Shown here in pieces: positions 25,596-31,627 of a DNA stretch of 31,627 bases. Under the pieces are notes generated by a model that was not told the DNA's origin, did not search any database, and saw nothing but the letters and a program-made list of their open reading frames with translations. Each line of letters opens with the position of its first letter. Positions within the stretch are counted from its first letter, which is position 1. A program made the position numbers and the translations under genes. Source of the DNA: JACPWY01 sp964603655 (GTDB lineage: Bacteria; Bdellovibrionota; FAC87; UBA2466); the NCBI GenBank assembly GCA_964603655.1, contig CAZRVZ010000139.1:1-31627 (forward strand), given 5' to 3'.

Positions 25596-28193
25596 CTAAG
25601 GTATACACGGCACCCATACATCATGCAAAACGGACGGTTCCGTCGGGAGCGTAAGCTCTTCACTGACGCATTTGCCATGAGTCACCCTGCCGCGGATTGG
25701 GGGGAGATGGCGCCAAAGAAACTGACCCCCGTCGCCGGTTTTTGCCGTGTGAGAGCCGAGTGAAACCTGCACTCCGTCGATACCGATTTCTGAAGCTTCC
25801 CATCGACGGTTGCGATTCGTATCCCAGAATACCCGGCCGGAGAGTCCGCGCACTACGTTGGCGATCAGCTGTACATTTTCGATGGCAGCCGCCCGAACAT
25901 CGAGCGAAATGGGGTCTCGCGGGGTGAAGCCTGTGGGTAGCGATCCTGGGTCCAGGCGCAGGGTGGTTTTTCCTGGTAGGATTTCTGGTAGCCGAAAGCG
26001 CCCGTTTTCAACGCTACTCGTGAGTTTTGTGTTGTCGGACGTTGTAACGATCACGGTTCCGGAAGCTATCGGTGAACCTTCGGCGCTCACTGTGCCGCGA
26101 ATTTCTCCTTGATCGCTGAAAATAAAGTACTCGGATATTAGAGAGCCAGCACCTATGGTGATCAATCGATCGGATGAAGTGACAAGGCGGGAATTCGAGC
26201 GAACACTATTGCGGTTCAGGCTCAAGGTAACCTGGCCTGGTGAAAGGCCCGAGAATCGGAAAGTTCCATCGGGACCCGTGGTGTGCGTACTGGACTGACC
26301 GTCTGCGATCAGGCTTACTGCAGCGCCGGAAATCGGCTCATCGGTAGAATCAGAGCGTTGGAGTCCGTTGCGGTCAACAAATACTCTCCCTGAAATTGAC
26401 GACTTTTCCCAGTTCGCCGGGACCAACCCGGGCACGATATCGCTTCCGAACTTGAGAGCATAAAACAGAGACAGCCCTCGTGTATTCGAGTAAAGGGTAC
26501 GCATCCACTCGAAGTTGTAGCTCGTGGCGATTCTTATTTCGTGCTCTGTGGTCGGTGTGTAGTTAACGCCCAGTTGAAGTCGAATGGTATTTTCAAGTCC
26601 GCCTCGGTAACGACTTTCAGCCTGTAGACGGCCGTCGATCTTGAGGAATCCACTATCCCAAAGTCCCGTAATCCGAGAGAGCAAAAACTCGCCACTGGCG
26701 GCTATGTCGGAGGGAACGTAGAGGTGCGAACCGCCGAACTCAAGGTGCACAAAATCCTTGTGTGCCCGATAAAACTCGTGCCGCCAGCCGAGGCTTAATG
26801 ACTGGCTCTCGTAACCGAACCCGTCGCGACTTGCCTCAATGGCGTCGGCATTTGAATTGAGAGTGAAAAACGAGCCTTGGGAGCGTTGCCAGTCCAGCGA
26901 TGCCTGTACGCGCCGGCCGGCTTCAAGAAGTGATCGGCCCAATGTGTAGGGAGCAAAGGTGGAGCGGTAAAGCCCACCCTGAATATCAATCCGTAACGAT
27001 TGCAACCACTCTGCCTGTAACTGTAGCGATGTATCATCCATTCGGTTAGTACCCAAAAAGCCATCGACACGTGCTACTGAAATTGATCGAGAGTGGCCGA
27101 CGTTAATTCCGGTTTGTTCGCTCAATTTCAGACCCGTGTGCAGGCCGTATTGTTCGGAGGCCGAGTCAAATCGGCTAGGTGAGGTGTAGACCCCAAGGGC
27201 TTGAGGAGTGTGAGAGGCGCTGGCGAGAACGGAAAGCGGTGATAAATTTAACGCCAGCGTGCCCTCTTCGGAAATCCGGCCGTGGCGATCTCCGATAATT
27301 CCCAGTTCGATGTCTCCCAGGGAGCCGAGTCGCAAGCCGGGACGAAGCCCAATCTCAGCTCCATCCTCTGGGATACTGAGTCCTGGATTGGCGGCGAAAC
27401 CCAAAGCGTTGGCGCTCATTCGGAATGAATTCGAAAATAAAAAATTGCCTCCGATTCCCGCGATAGGACTCGAAAACTCTCCGGTCAATGGGTGTTGCAC
27501 GCCGGCATGGGAGACTCCTCCCCAAAAATCTACCCAATGGGGACCCCAAGCAAGGTCGAGGCGGGCACCGCGAATGGCGCCGCTCACGCCCCGACGGAGC
27601 GGATCGAAATCGCCGAGGCGAAACTGACGGCCGTTTAATCGACCCCGATATTCCCAAAAAACCCGATCGACGATTCGGGCCGGTTTTGGATCCGGATAGC
27701 GGATCGGATCGACAGCCGTCACTGCCCCCGATTGAATAAAGTCGGGGTGTCGTTCGGAGTAGTGAAAGAACTCGTCCTGAGAGACGCGTTCATCAATGAT
27801 TCCGCGAGTGGACTGAAAACCAGCTCTCAGACCGATGGAACCCGTCGAGCCGAATGGGTTTGTGGTGGTTTCACCGTACGGCGTCGCTATCGACTGTGTT
27901 GGAACCCTCACTCGGTAAATCACCTGACTTTTGTCTCGGGCGCCCGCATCGCAAAAGAGTGTGACTGTCGCCGAACCGAATTCCACTCCTTTGATCTGAA
28001 CTTGATCGCTTGTTACCTGAATCGATACGGTCGAATCCGACGATGAGTAAGCCGCAATGATTCTGCAATCGGGGGCAGAAACGGTGCGCTCTTCGCCTAA
28101 TTCTATGGAGATTTCTTGAACGCGAACCTGGGAATAAGAACCGATCGCGATCACCGCTAGGAGAAGTGCCGCTAAATGGTGAGAAACGTTCAA
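25596..28193 (-). CDS. Usher-like outer-membrane protein with CpaC-type N-domain and SdrD-like C-domains
   Basis: The protein has 865 residues. A signal peptide (about 1-21) is followed by a small beta domain at 27-97 (ISIELGEERTVSAPD, VQIKGVEFGSATVTLF) that matches the pattern of the N-terminal domain of CpaC-type pilus secretins. A long stretch of amphipathic strands, about 120-585, contains the usher-like entry FRLGDFDPLRRGVSGAIRGARL (190-211). Three C-terminal Ig/SdrD-like domains follow: GRVFVDRNGLQRSDSTDE at 602-619, a carboxypeptidase-regulatory-like domain near 697-775, and GRVFWDTNRNRRWEASE at 786-802. Start is TTG at 28193, overlapping the chaperone stop by 4 bases. The chaperone neighbour and the barrel suggest subunit secretion and assembly. 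The usher role is inferred; a surface-anchored adhesin is the alternative. Confidence 0.68.
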   Translation of the reverse strand: MNVSHHLAALLLAVIAIGSYSQVRVQEISIELGEERTVSAPDCRIIAAYSSSDSTVSIQVTSDQVQIKGVEFGSATVTLFCDAGARDKSQVIYRVRVPTQSIATPYGETTTNPFGSTGSIGLRAGFQSTRGIIDERVSQDEFFHYSERHPDFIQSGAVTAVDPIRYPDPKPARIVDRVFWEYRGRLNGRQFRLGDFDPLRRGVSGAIRGARLDLAWGPHWVDFWGGVSHAGVQHPLTGEFSSPIAGIGGNFLFSNSFRMSANALGFAANPGLSIPEDGAEIGLRPGLRLGSLGDIELGIIGDRHGRISEEGTLALNLSPLSVLASASHTPQALGVYTSPSRFDSASEQYGLHTGLKLSEQTGINVGHSRSISVARVDGFLGTNRMDDTSLQLQAEWLQSLRIDIQGGLYRSTFAPYTLGRSLLEAGRRVQASLDWQRSQGSFFTLNSNADAIEASRDGFGYESQSLSLGWRHEFYRAHKDFVHLEFGGSHLYVPSDIAASGEFLLSRITGLWDSGFLKIDGRLQAESRYRGGLENTIRLQLGVNYTPTTEHEIRIATSYNFEWMRTLYSNTRGLSLFYALKFGSDIVPGLVPANWEKSSISGRVFVDRNGLQRSDSTDEPISGAAVSLIADGQSSTHTTGPDGTFRFSGLSPGQVTLSLNRNSVRSNSRLVTSSDRLITIGAGSLISEYFIFSDQGEIRGTVSAEGSPIASGTVIVTTSDNTKLTSSVENGRFRLPEILPGKTTLRLDPGSLPTGFTPRDPISLDVRAAAIENVQLIANVVRGLSGRVFWDTNRNRRWEASEIGIDGVQVSLGSHTAKTGDGGQFLWRHLPPIRGRVTHGKCVSEELTLPTEPSVLHDVWVPCIP

Positions 28194-28990
28194 GGCAGGC
28201 TAAATTCGAAGTTTTTGACGGTCGAGGCTTCGTTTCCGTAGAAGAGTGTCAGTGTACCGCTGTAACGTCCGGGTTTGGAGTCCATTGTCAGCGGCATTTC
28301 AACCTTCATCTCCTGCCCAGGGAGAAGGACTCGGTCTCGCTTGAGTTCACTCTTAGCGACGAACTCCCGCTTTTCTCCTTTAACGATTAGCAGATTCCCC
28401 TCGGGAAAGGTGAATGCGTCGCCGTCATTCTTCAAAATCGTGGATGTGATAAGCGGTCGATAGGCGGACGGTTTGTTGATTGAAAAGCTCTTTATTCGAG
28501 TCCGGTCGAGAGCAACCCCTTTTATTCTAAAAAGGAGTGGAACCGCAATGCGCAGTGATACACCCACGCCCTCACGTGGCTTGGTAGTGGCCTGCGCCTG
28601 TTCGACAAAAAGGGCGGCGTATCCGGAAGGCTTGGTCTGGGGCGGAATCGCAAATACGAATTCCACCTCCCGGCTGGACCCCGGTTCAACGGTGGTCTCG
28701 GCATTCTTGAGAATGACCCAGCTTGCCGCCGAAAACGGGCTGGTTCCAACTTCGGGGAATGTGCGCTCGAATCGCTTATTGTACCAAAAATCTCCACTAG
28801 AGAGCCGCACCGTTTGGGCCTGAGTCGAAGTGTTATAAACGACAATTTTTTGCGCGACCGACTGGCCGGGCTGGCCTTCGAACTCGAAATAGGTCGGCGA
28901 TACGCTCAGGGATGCGCCTAATGATAACGGGGCGTGTTTGAGGGCGACGACTAGTAATAATCTGAAAACCAGGGATCTGAAAGCGCACAT
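28190..28990 (-). CDS. PapD-like periplasmic pilus chaperone
   Basis: The protein has 266 residues with a signal peptide (ending about residue 25, APLSLGA). Two Ig-like halves follow: the first has SVSPTYFEFEGQPGQSVAQKIVVYNTS and later VEFVFAIPPQT; the second spans about 160-266 (FRIKGVALDRTRIKSF and onward). The opening strand with proline, then a V-Y-N-T/S edge, fits chaperones of chaperone-usher systems. The invariant PapD Arg/Lys anchor pair could not be placed with confidence, so it is a distant member. It lies between a small secreted protein and an usher-like barrel in one operon. The start lies near 28990; hand counting of bases just upstream is uncertain by one. Confidence 0.68.
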   Translation of the reverse strand: MCAFRSLVFRLLLVVALKHAPLSLGASLSVSPTYFEFEGQPGQSVAQKIVVYNTSTQAQTVRLSSGDFWYNKRFERTFPEVGTSPFSAASWVILKNAETTVEPGSSREVEFVFAIPPQTKPSGYAALFVEQAQATTKPREGVGVSLRIAVPLLFRIKGVALDRTRIKSFSINKPSAYRPLITSTILKNDGDAFTFPEGNLLIVKGEKREFVAKSELKRDRVLLPGQEMKVEMPLTMDSKPGRYSGTLTLFYGNEASTVKNFEFSLP

Positions 28991-29013
28991 TCAGCCCATT
29001 ATACCAATGAAAC

Positions 29014-29307
29014 TTAAAACGGTGTGATCGTGATGGTGGTTCGTGTCCCGTAATTTTGGGCCAGCCCGTCTTTCTTCGCGGAGTACTGAACCACGGTGCG
29101 TTGGTTAGGTTCTCTGTTAACCGAAAGGCTCAGTCGACGAGGCACATGGGCTCGGATTGTCAGCGCCCCGGTGTTGGACACGCTTTGATCGATGAGGGTT
29201 AGCTGACCCGCAAAGAGCGGCGCGCAAATGAGACAAATGAGACGGAACACAGCTGCGAATTTGACGCGTATTGGAGTGAGAAGTTTGGTCGGTGGCATGG
29301 CTTGCAT
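29014..29307 (-). CDS. Small secreted protein, possible pilus/surface subunit
   Basis: The protein has 97 residues with a signal peptide (about 1-34, FRLICLICAPLFAG). The mature part of about 63 residues is strand-rich: LTLIDQSVSNTGALTIRAHVP, LSLSVNREP, and a C-terminal TRTTITITPF. The last strand resembles the closing strand of fimbrial and spore-coat-U-type subunits, but the protein is much shorter than a normal pilin domain. It is first in the operon with the chaperone (23-base gap) and usher-like gene, the usual place for a subunit. A second ATG at 29298 is possible. Subunit identity is inference from position and strand pattern. Confidence 0.5.
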   Translation of the reverse strand: MQAMPPTKLLTPIRVKFAAVFRLICLICAPLFAGQLTLIDQSVSNTGALTIRAHVPRRLSLSVNREPNQRTVVQYSAKKDGLAQNYGTRTTITITPF

Positions 29308-29455
29308 CGTGAGTAGCGTATCAATTCAGTGCGTTGAAATGGTGAGATCGATTGTGAAGATTTTTTCATGATTTTGAGTTGGTACTTTCCATTACTCAGG
29401 CGCACGAATTGCCGTTACACGTCATAGTCCAAGGGCAAGTGGACTGGCGAAGTCA

Positions 29456-29986
29456 GTGCGATGGCATTATCCTATTACTATGCAAAACATCTCTTCGTTT
29501 TCGATTTTGATTTCGGGGCCGTGGCGCGCTCGCTTCCAACTGCTGGGTGTGTGGATTTGTGGCACGGGGGTTGTGCTTTCGTCAGTTTGGCTGATTGTTC
29601 AAATCGTCTTAATTCAATTAAACCCGGTTTATGCCCCGCCGGCCAAGGTGGTGGCGGAGGCGCCGCCGGCTGAGCCGTATTTTTATGCATTCGACCTCAA
29701 AGAGATGACCTTCCCCATTTTTTCCAAAACACGTAATCGAGTGCTCTATGGCCGATTCTCCTTGAGTTTGGATTGCAAATCTCCTGAGTCCAGATCGGAA
29801 TTGGAAAAGGGAAGGGCCCGGGTCGTCGATTCGGTACTTTCCGTCGCGGCGGATTACTATTATGAAGATTTTAGCGACAGCGTCGGCTTCGATCGTTTTA
29901 AGCGCGATCTACTGACCAGTCTCAACCAGCGATTTCCGGGAAACGGTCCGCGGCGCTTGTCTCTGTCCGATTGGACGATTGGTTGA
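29456..29986 (+). CDS. FliL-like single-pass membrane protein
   Basis: The protein has 176 residues. A membrane segment at about 30-52 (LLGVWICGTGVVLSSVWLIVQIV) is followed by a Pro/Ala linker and a periplasmic domain at about 72-175. The domain has the FliL-type order: FDLKEMTFPIF, RVLYGRFSLSLDC, then a helix with KGRARVVDSVLSVAADYYYEDF, FDRFKRDLLTSLNQRF and a closing strand LSLSDWTIG. FliL sits at the flagellar basal body around the stator and tunes motor function. No flagellar genes are nearby, so this may be a FliL paralogue with another role. It is divergent from the chaperone/usher-like operon. The GTG at 29456 and the ATG at 29480 are both possible starts. Confidence 0.62.
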   Translation: MRWHYPITMQNISSFSILISGPWRARFQLLGVWICGTGVVLSSVWLIVQIVLIQLNPVYAPPAKVVAEAPPAEPYFYAFDLKEMTFPIFSKTRNRVLYGRFSLSLDCKSPESRSELEKGRARVVDSVLSVAADYYYEDFSDSVGFDRFKRDLLTSLNQRFPGNGPRRLSLSDWTIG

Positions 29987-30229
29987 TGGGAATCCTCTCA
30001 GTCGATCTCATTTTGGTGCAAGTTTTCCTACCGTGACCCCAAAAAAACCGGTTTCAATTGGTTAAACCACTAAATTCAAGAGTCGAAGGAGGTCAATTAG
30101 ATAGCTCAACATATGTGTCTTAGATAGTGAGCCCACCTAGGATCTCCATCATAAATGTGCAGCCCTCCGCCCCTGACGCGCCGGTTTAGTCCGAGGTATA
30201 CAGCGGTGTTATGTAGCGACTTGTCGGCC

Positions 30230-31081
30230 CTACGCTTTGCGATGCAAAGCTACGGACGCTCTCTGTGGGAGTCCAGATTGAACGGCCCTACCGGGAAAAT
30301 CTATTCGAGCAAAATAGAGGTTATGGGCCCTGCAAAGGCACCGCAGATTCTCCCGATCCAGGCTTGAGCCGCCCTTTGCCCACGGACGAATGTGGTCAAT
30401 CTGAAGATGCGCCGTTTGGTTGCAGCAAACGCCTTTGTCACTCACAAAGCTGCATTGCATTCCATCACGGGCCCTTACCTCGCGCGCGATCCGTTGGGGG
30501 ACGTAGCGAGTATGCTTTTTGACCTCAGATTTCTGTGGGCGCTTCTCCCGAACATAGCTCCCCAATACTTTTTTAAGCAACCTAGAAGGATCTTTTTCTG
30601 ACGCAAGACTCTTAGCCTGTTCGAGAAGACCCTTGAGCTCCTCATCAATCTCAACTTTGAAGATCTCGGTCTTGAGTCTTTCAGGAAAATGGCCTCCGAT
30701 GATCTTTTCGACCTCTCGCGAAGATTGATTTATCACCTTAGGGAGGAGATCTTCAGCATTTTCTTGGGTCAGAACAGGAGCGAGCAAGCTCATCACGGTC
30801 AAAGATAGGCTGCCGCCCTCTAGAAGTGGCCTAACCTCTCTCACCCGTTCGCTTAAACGGCTCGCTTGAATTCTGCGGTGAGTCTCGCCTTCTGAATAAT
30901 TTAAAAACCGAATGCAAAAGTCATAGAGGCTCGAATAACCTTCTTTGAGCCAAAGACGTCGAGTGTCTATCTCAGCGAGATATTCCAGAACTCGTGCGGT
31001 TGCTCTTTTCTCCGATTGGACGGCCGCTTTGCATTCAACCAAGAGATCATCGTCGGTAATTCGTTCAAACATTTCAATCAT
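30230..31081 (-). CDS. HNH endonuclease with helical N-terminal region
   Basis: The protein has 283 residues. The helical N-terminal region (about 1-180) resembles those found before HNH domains in Bdellovibrio-like genomes, with RIQASRLSERVREVRPLLEGG and LPKVINQSSREVEKII. The C-terminal HNH domain runs from about 190 to 260: RYVPQRIAREVRARDGMQC, then LQIDHIRPWAKGGSS and NLRCLCRAHN, with H230, N245 and H253 and cysteines typical of the zinc-supported form. It acts as a DNA nuclease; the biological target is unknown. The start is ATG at 31081, after AGGAGG with a 4-base gap. It is alone, and part of its conserved HNH segment is repeated downstream of its start at 31334-31353. Confidence 0.87.
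   Translation of the reverse strand: MIEMFERITDDDLLVECKAAVQSEKRATARVLEYLAEIDTRRLWLKEGYSSLYDFCIRFLNYSEGETHRRIQASRLSERVREVRPLLEGGSLSLTVMSLLAPVLTQENAEDLLPKVINQSSREVEKIIGGHFPERLKTEIFKVEIDEELKGLLEQAKSLASEKDPSRLLKKVLGSYVREKRPQKSEVKKHTRYVPQRIAREVRARDGMQCSFVSDKGVCCNQTAHLQIDHIRPWAKGGSSLDRENLRCLCRAHNLYFARIDFPGRAVQSGLPQRASVALHRKA
30234..30250. repeat. Short hairpin at the 3' end of the HNH gene
   Basis: GCTTTGC, GAT, GCAAAGC form a perfect 7-bp stem with a 3-base loop over the last codons of the HNH gene, right beside its stop. There is no T-tract on the minus strand, so it does not look like a standard terminator. Confidence 0.35.
30476..30495. repeat. Direct repeat copy 1 (inside HNH gene)
   Basis: These 20 bases, which encode the QRIAREV part of the HNH protein on the minus strand, occur identically at 31334-31353. 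A chance match of this length in a window of this size is very unlikely. Confidence 0.8.
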
Positions 31082-31333
31082 AGTCCCTCCTCACTGAGAA
31101 AAAAAGTTACCACAGCTTTTCCTAATCGATAGAAGGAGAAGAAAAACACCAATCATTACAAGGAAGGAACGGCCCATTTGGTAAATTATTCAAAACACCA
31201 AAAAAGCGTCGATAAAATGCTCAGGAATTCAATGGGTTGTTACGGCCACACTGAAAACCACTTCGATTTCAGTCAAACAAAAAAAACGGCTTAGAACATT
31301 TTTCGATAAATCTGGATTCCATAAGACGCCCCC

Positions 31334-31395
31334 TACCTCGCGCGCGATCCGTTCCGGCAAAAGAGTCGGATGGTCGTGCCTCACGCCGCGATCGG
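31334..31395 (-). pseudogene. Possible HNH-gene remnant (repeat copy 2)
   Basis: Bases 31334-31353 are identical to 30476-30495. Read on the minus strand in the same frame they give LPERIAREV, equivalent to VPQRIAREV in the intact HNH protein. Similarity fades after this segment on both sides. It looks like a decayed or recombined piece of another HNH copy, oriented as the intact gene. Confidence 0.4.
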
Positions 31396-31533
31396 CGTAC
31401 GATGCAACGAGCAATCAACCACTTACACAAATTAGATAGAGAGCCAAAGTACCGACTAAACTCTCGACACTCGAACAGATTAGGCCCCCTCCTACCGAAC
31501 GCGATTAGCCTGGTAAAACCAGCGACTTAAAGC

Positions 31534-31605
31534 CGTATTCTCGTGGCTTCAGGGGAATACGCCAAAAGTGTCGTGAAAGTAGACATATGGGGCGGCGGCG
31601 TATTC
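31534..31605. repeat. Three-copy inverted repeat set with competing pairings
   Basis: CGTATTC at 31534-31540, GAATACG at 31555-31561 and CGTATTC at 31599-31605 can pair in two exclusive ways: the first with the second (7 bp, 14-base loop), or the second with the third, extended to 9 bp (GAATACGCC with GGCGTATTC, 33-base loop). A third hairpin follows (GCGTAT with ATACGC, 31598-31617). Confidence 0.4.
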
Positions 31606-31627
31606 TTTGCGATACGCTTGAAAACAG

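Larger units (their letters stand above)
31082..31627. other. Non-coding right end with HNH fragment and inverted repeats
   Basis: About 550 bases precede the window end with no convincing intact gene. The region is A-rich near 31085-31320. It contains an HNH-related remnant around 31334-31395, and several inverted repeats between 31510 and 31616. An intact gene may begin just beyond the window. Confidence 0.5.

Noticed and set aside
28970..29020. Possible frame disagreement between the chaperone and small-subunit genes
   Set aside because: My hand count of bases here is uncertain by one. Both neighbouring reading frames translate cleanly, so no frameshift is claimed.

Overview
This window comes from a Gram-negative (diderm) bacterium with a gene set typical of the Bdellovibrionota/Oligoflexia or related former deltaproteobacteria. 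The evidence is an LPS heptose enzyme, outer-membrane barrel proteins, a FliL-like protein, many secreted proteins of unknown function, and an HNH endonuclease of the helical-N-terminus type that is often multicopy in those lineages. The lineage is an inference from gene content; there is no rRNA or other phylogenetic marker here. I see no tRNA, rRNA, CRISPR array or complete insertion sequence. Coding density is high, and TTG and GTG starts are frequent.

Left part (1-6360, all minus strand). The first group runs 3575 to beyond base 1: an AurF-like diiron oxygenase with all seven expected metal ligands, an Asp-nucleophile epoxide-hydrolase-type alpha/beta hydrolase, an M24 metallopeptidase-fold protein, and an SDR dehydrogenase cut by the window edge. 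The genes are tightly packed or overlapping and look like one oxidative small-molecule or lipid pathway with unknown substrate. The second group runs 6360 to 3846: a secreted HExxH zincin-like protein, a membrane-anchored helical protein and a membrane-anchored SGNH hydrolase.

Centre (6768-17960, mostly plus strand). This holds an RDD membrane protein, heptose-1-phosphate adenylyltransferase, a secreted protein of unknown function, an outer-membrane barrel protein on the minus strand, XerC, a tandem ThyX-family protein, a CPA2 antiporter, and a three-gene biotin-dependent acyl-CoA carboxylase (carboxyltransferase, biotin carboxylase, biotin carrier) with start/stop overlap.

Saccharide and envelope region (18014-25576). 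A GT4 glycosyltransferase is divergent from a PIG-L deacetylase, a left-handed beta-helix acyltransferase and a SpeD (AdoMet decarboxylase)-fold protein that has lost its catalytic residues. Then come a Wzy-like polymerase, an App1-type phosphatidate phosphatase, a single-pass membrane protein, and a metallo-beta-lactamase-fold hydrolase on the opposite strand.

Right part (25596-31627). A minus-strand operon encodes a small secreted subunit, a PapD-like chaperone and an 865-residue usher-like outer-membrane protein with a CpaC-type N-terminal domain and SdrD-like C-terminal domains. It looks like an unusual chaperone-usher-type surface assembly system. A FliL-like gene is divergent from it. 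Beyond are an HNH endonuclease and about 550 bases of non-coding DNA with a fragment matching the HNH gene and competing inverted repeats.

The two strongest candidates for something undescribed are the hybrid chaperone/usher-like operon (25596-29307) and the catalytically dead SpeD-like protein inside a glycan-modification operon (20750-21136).
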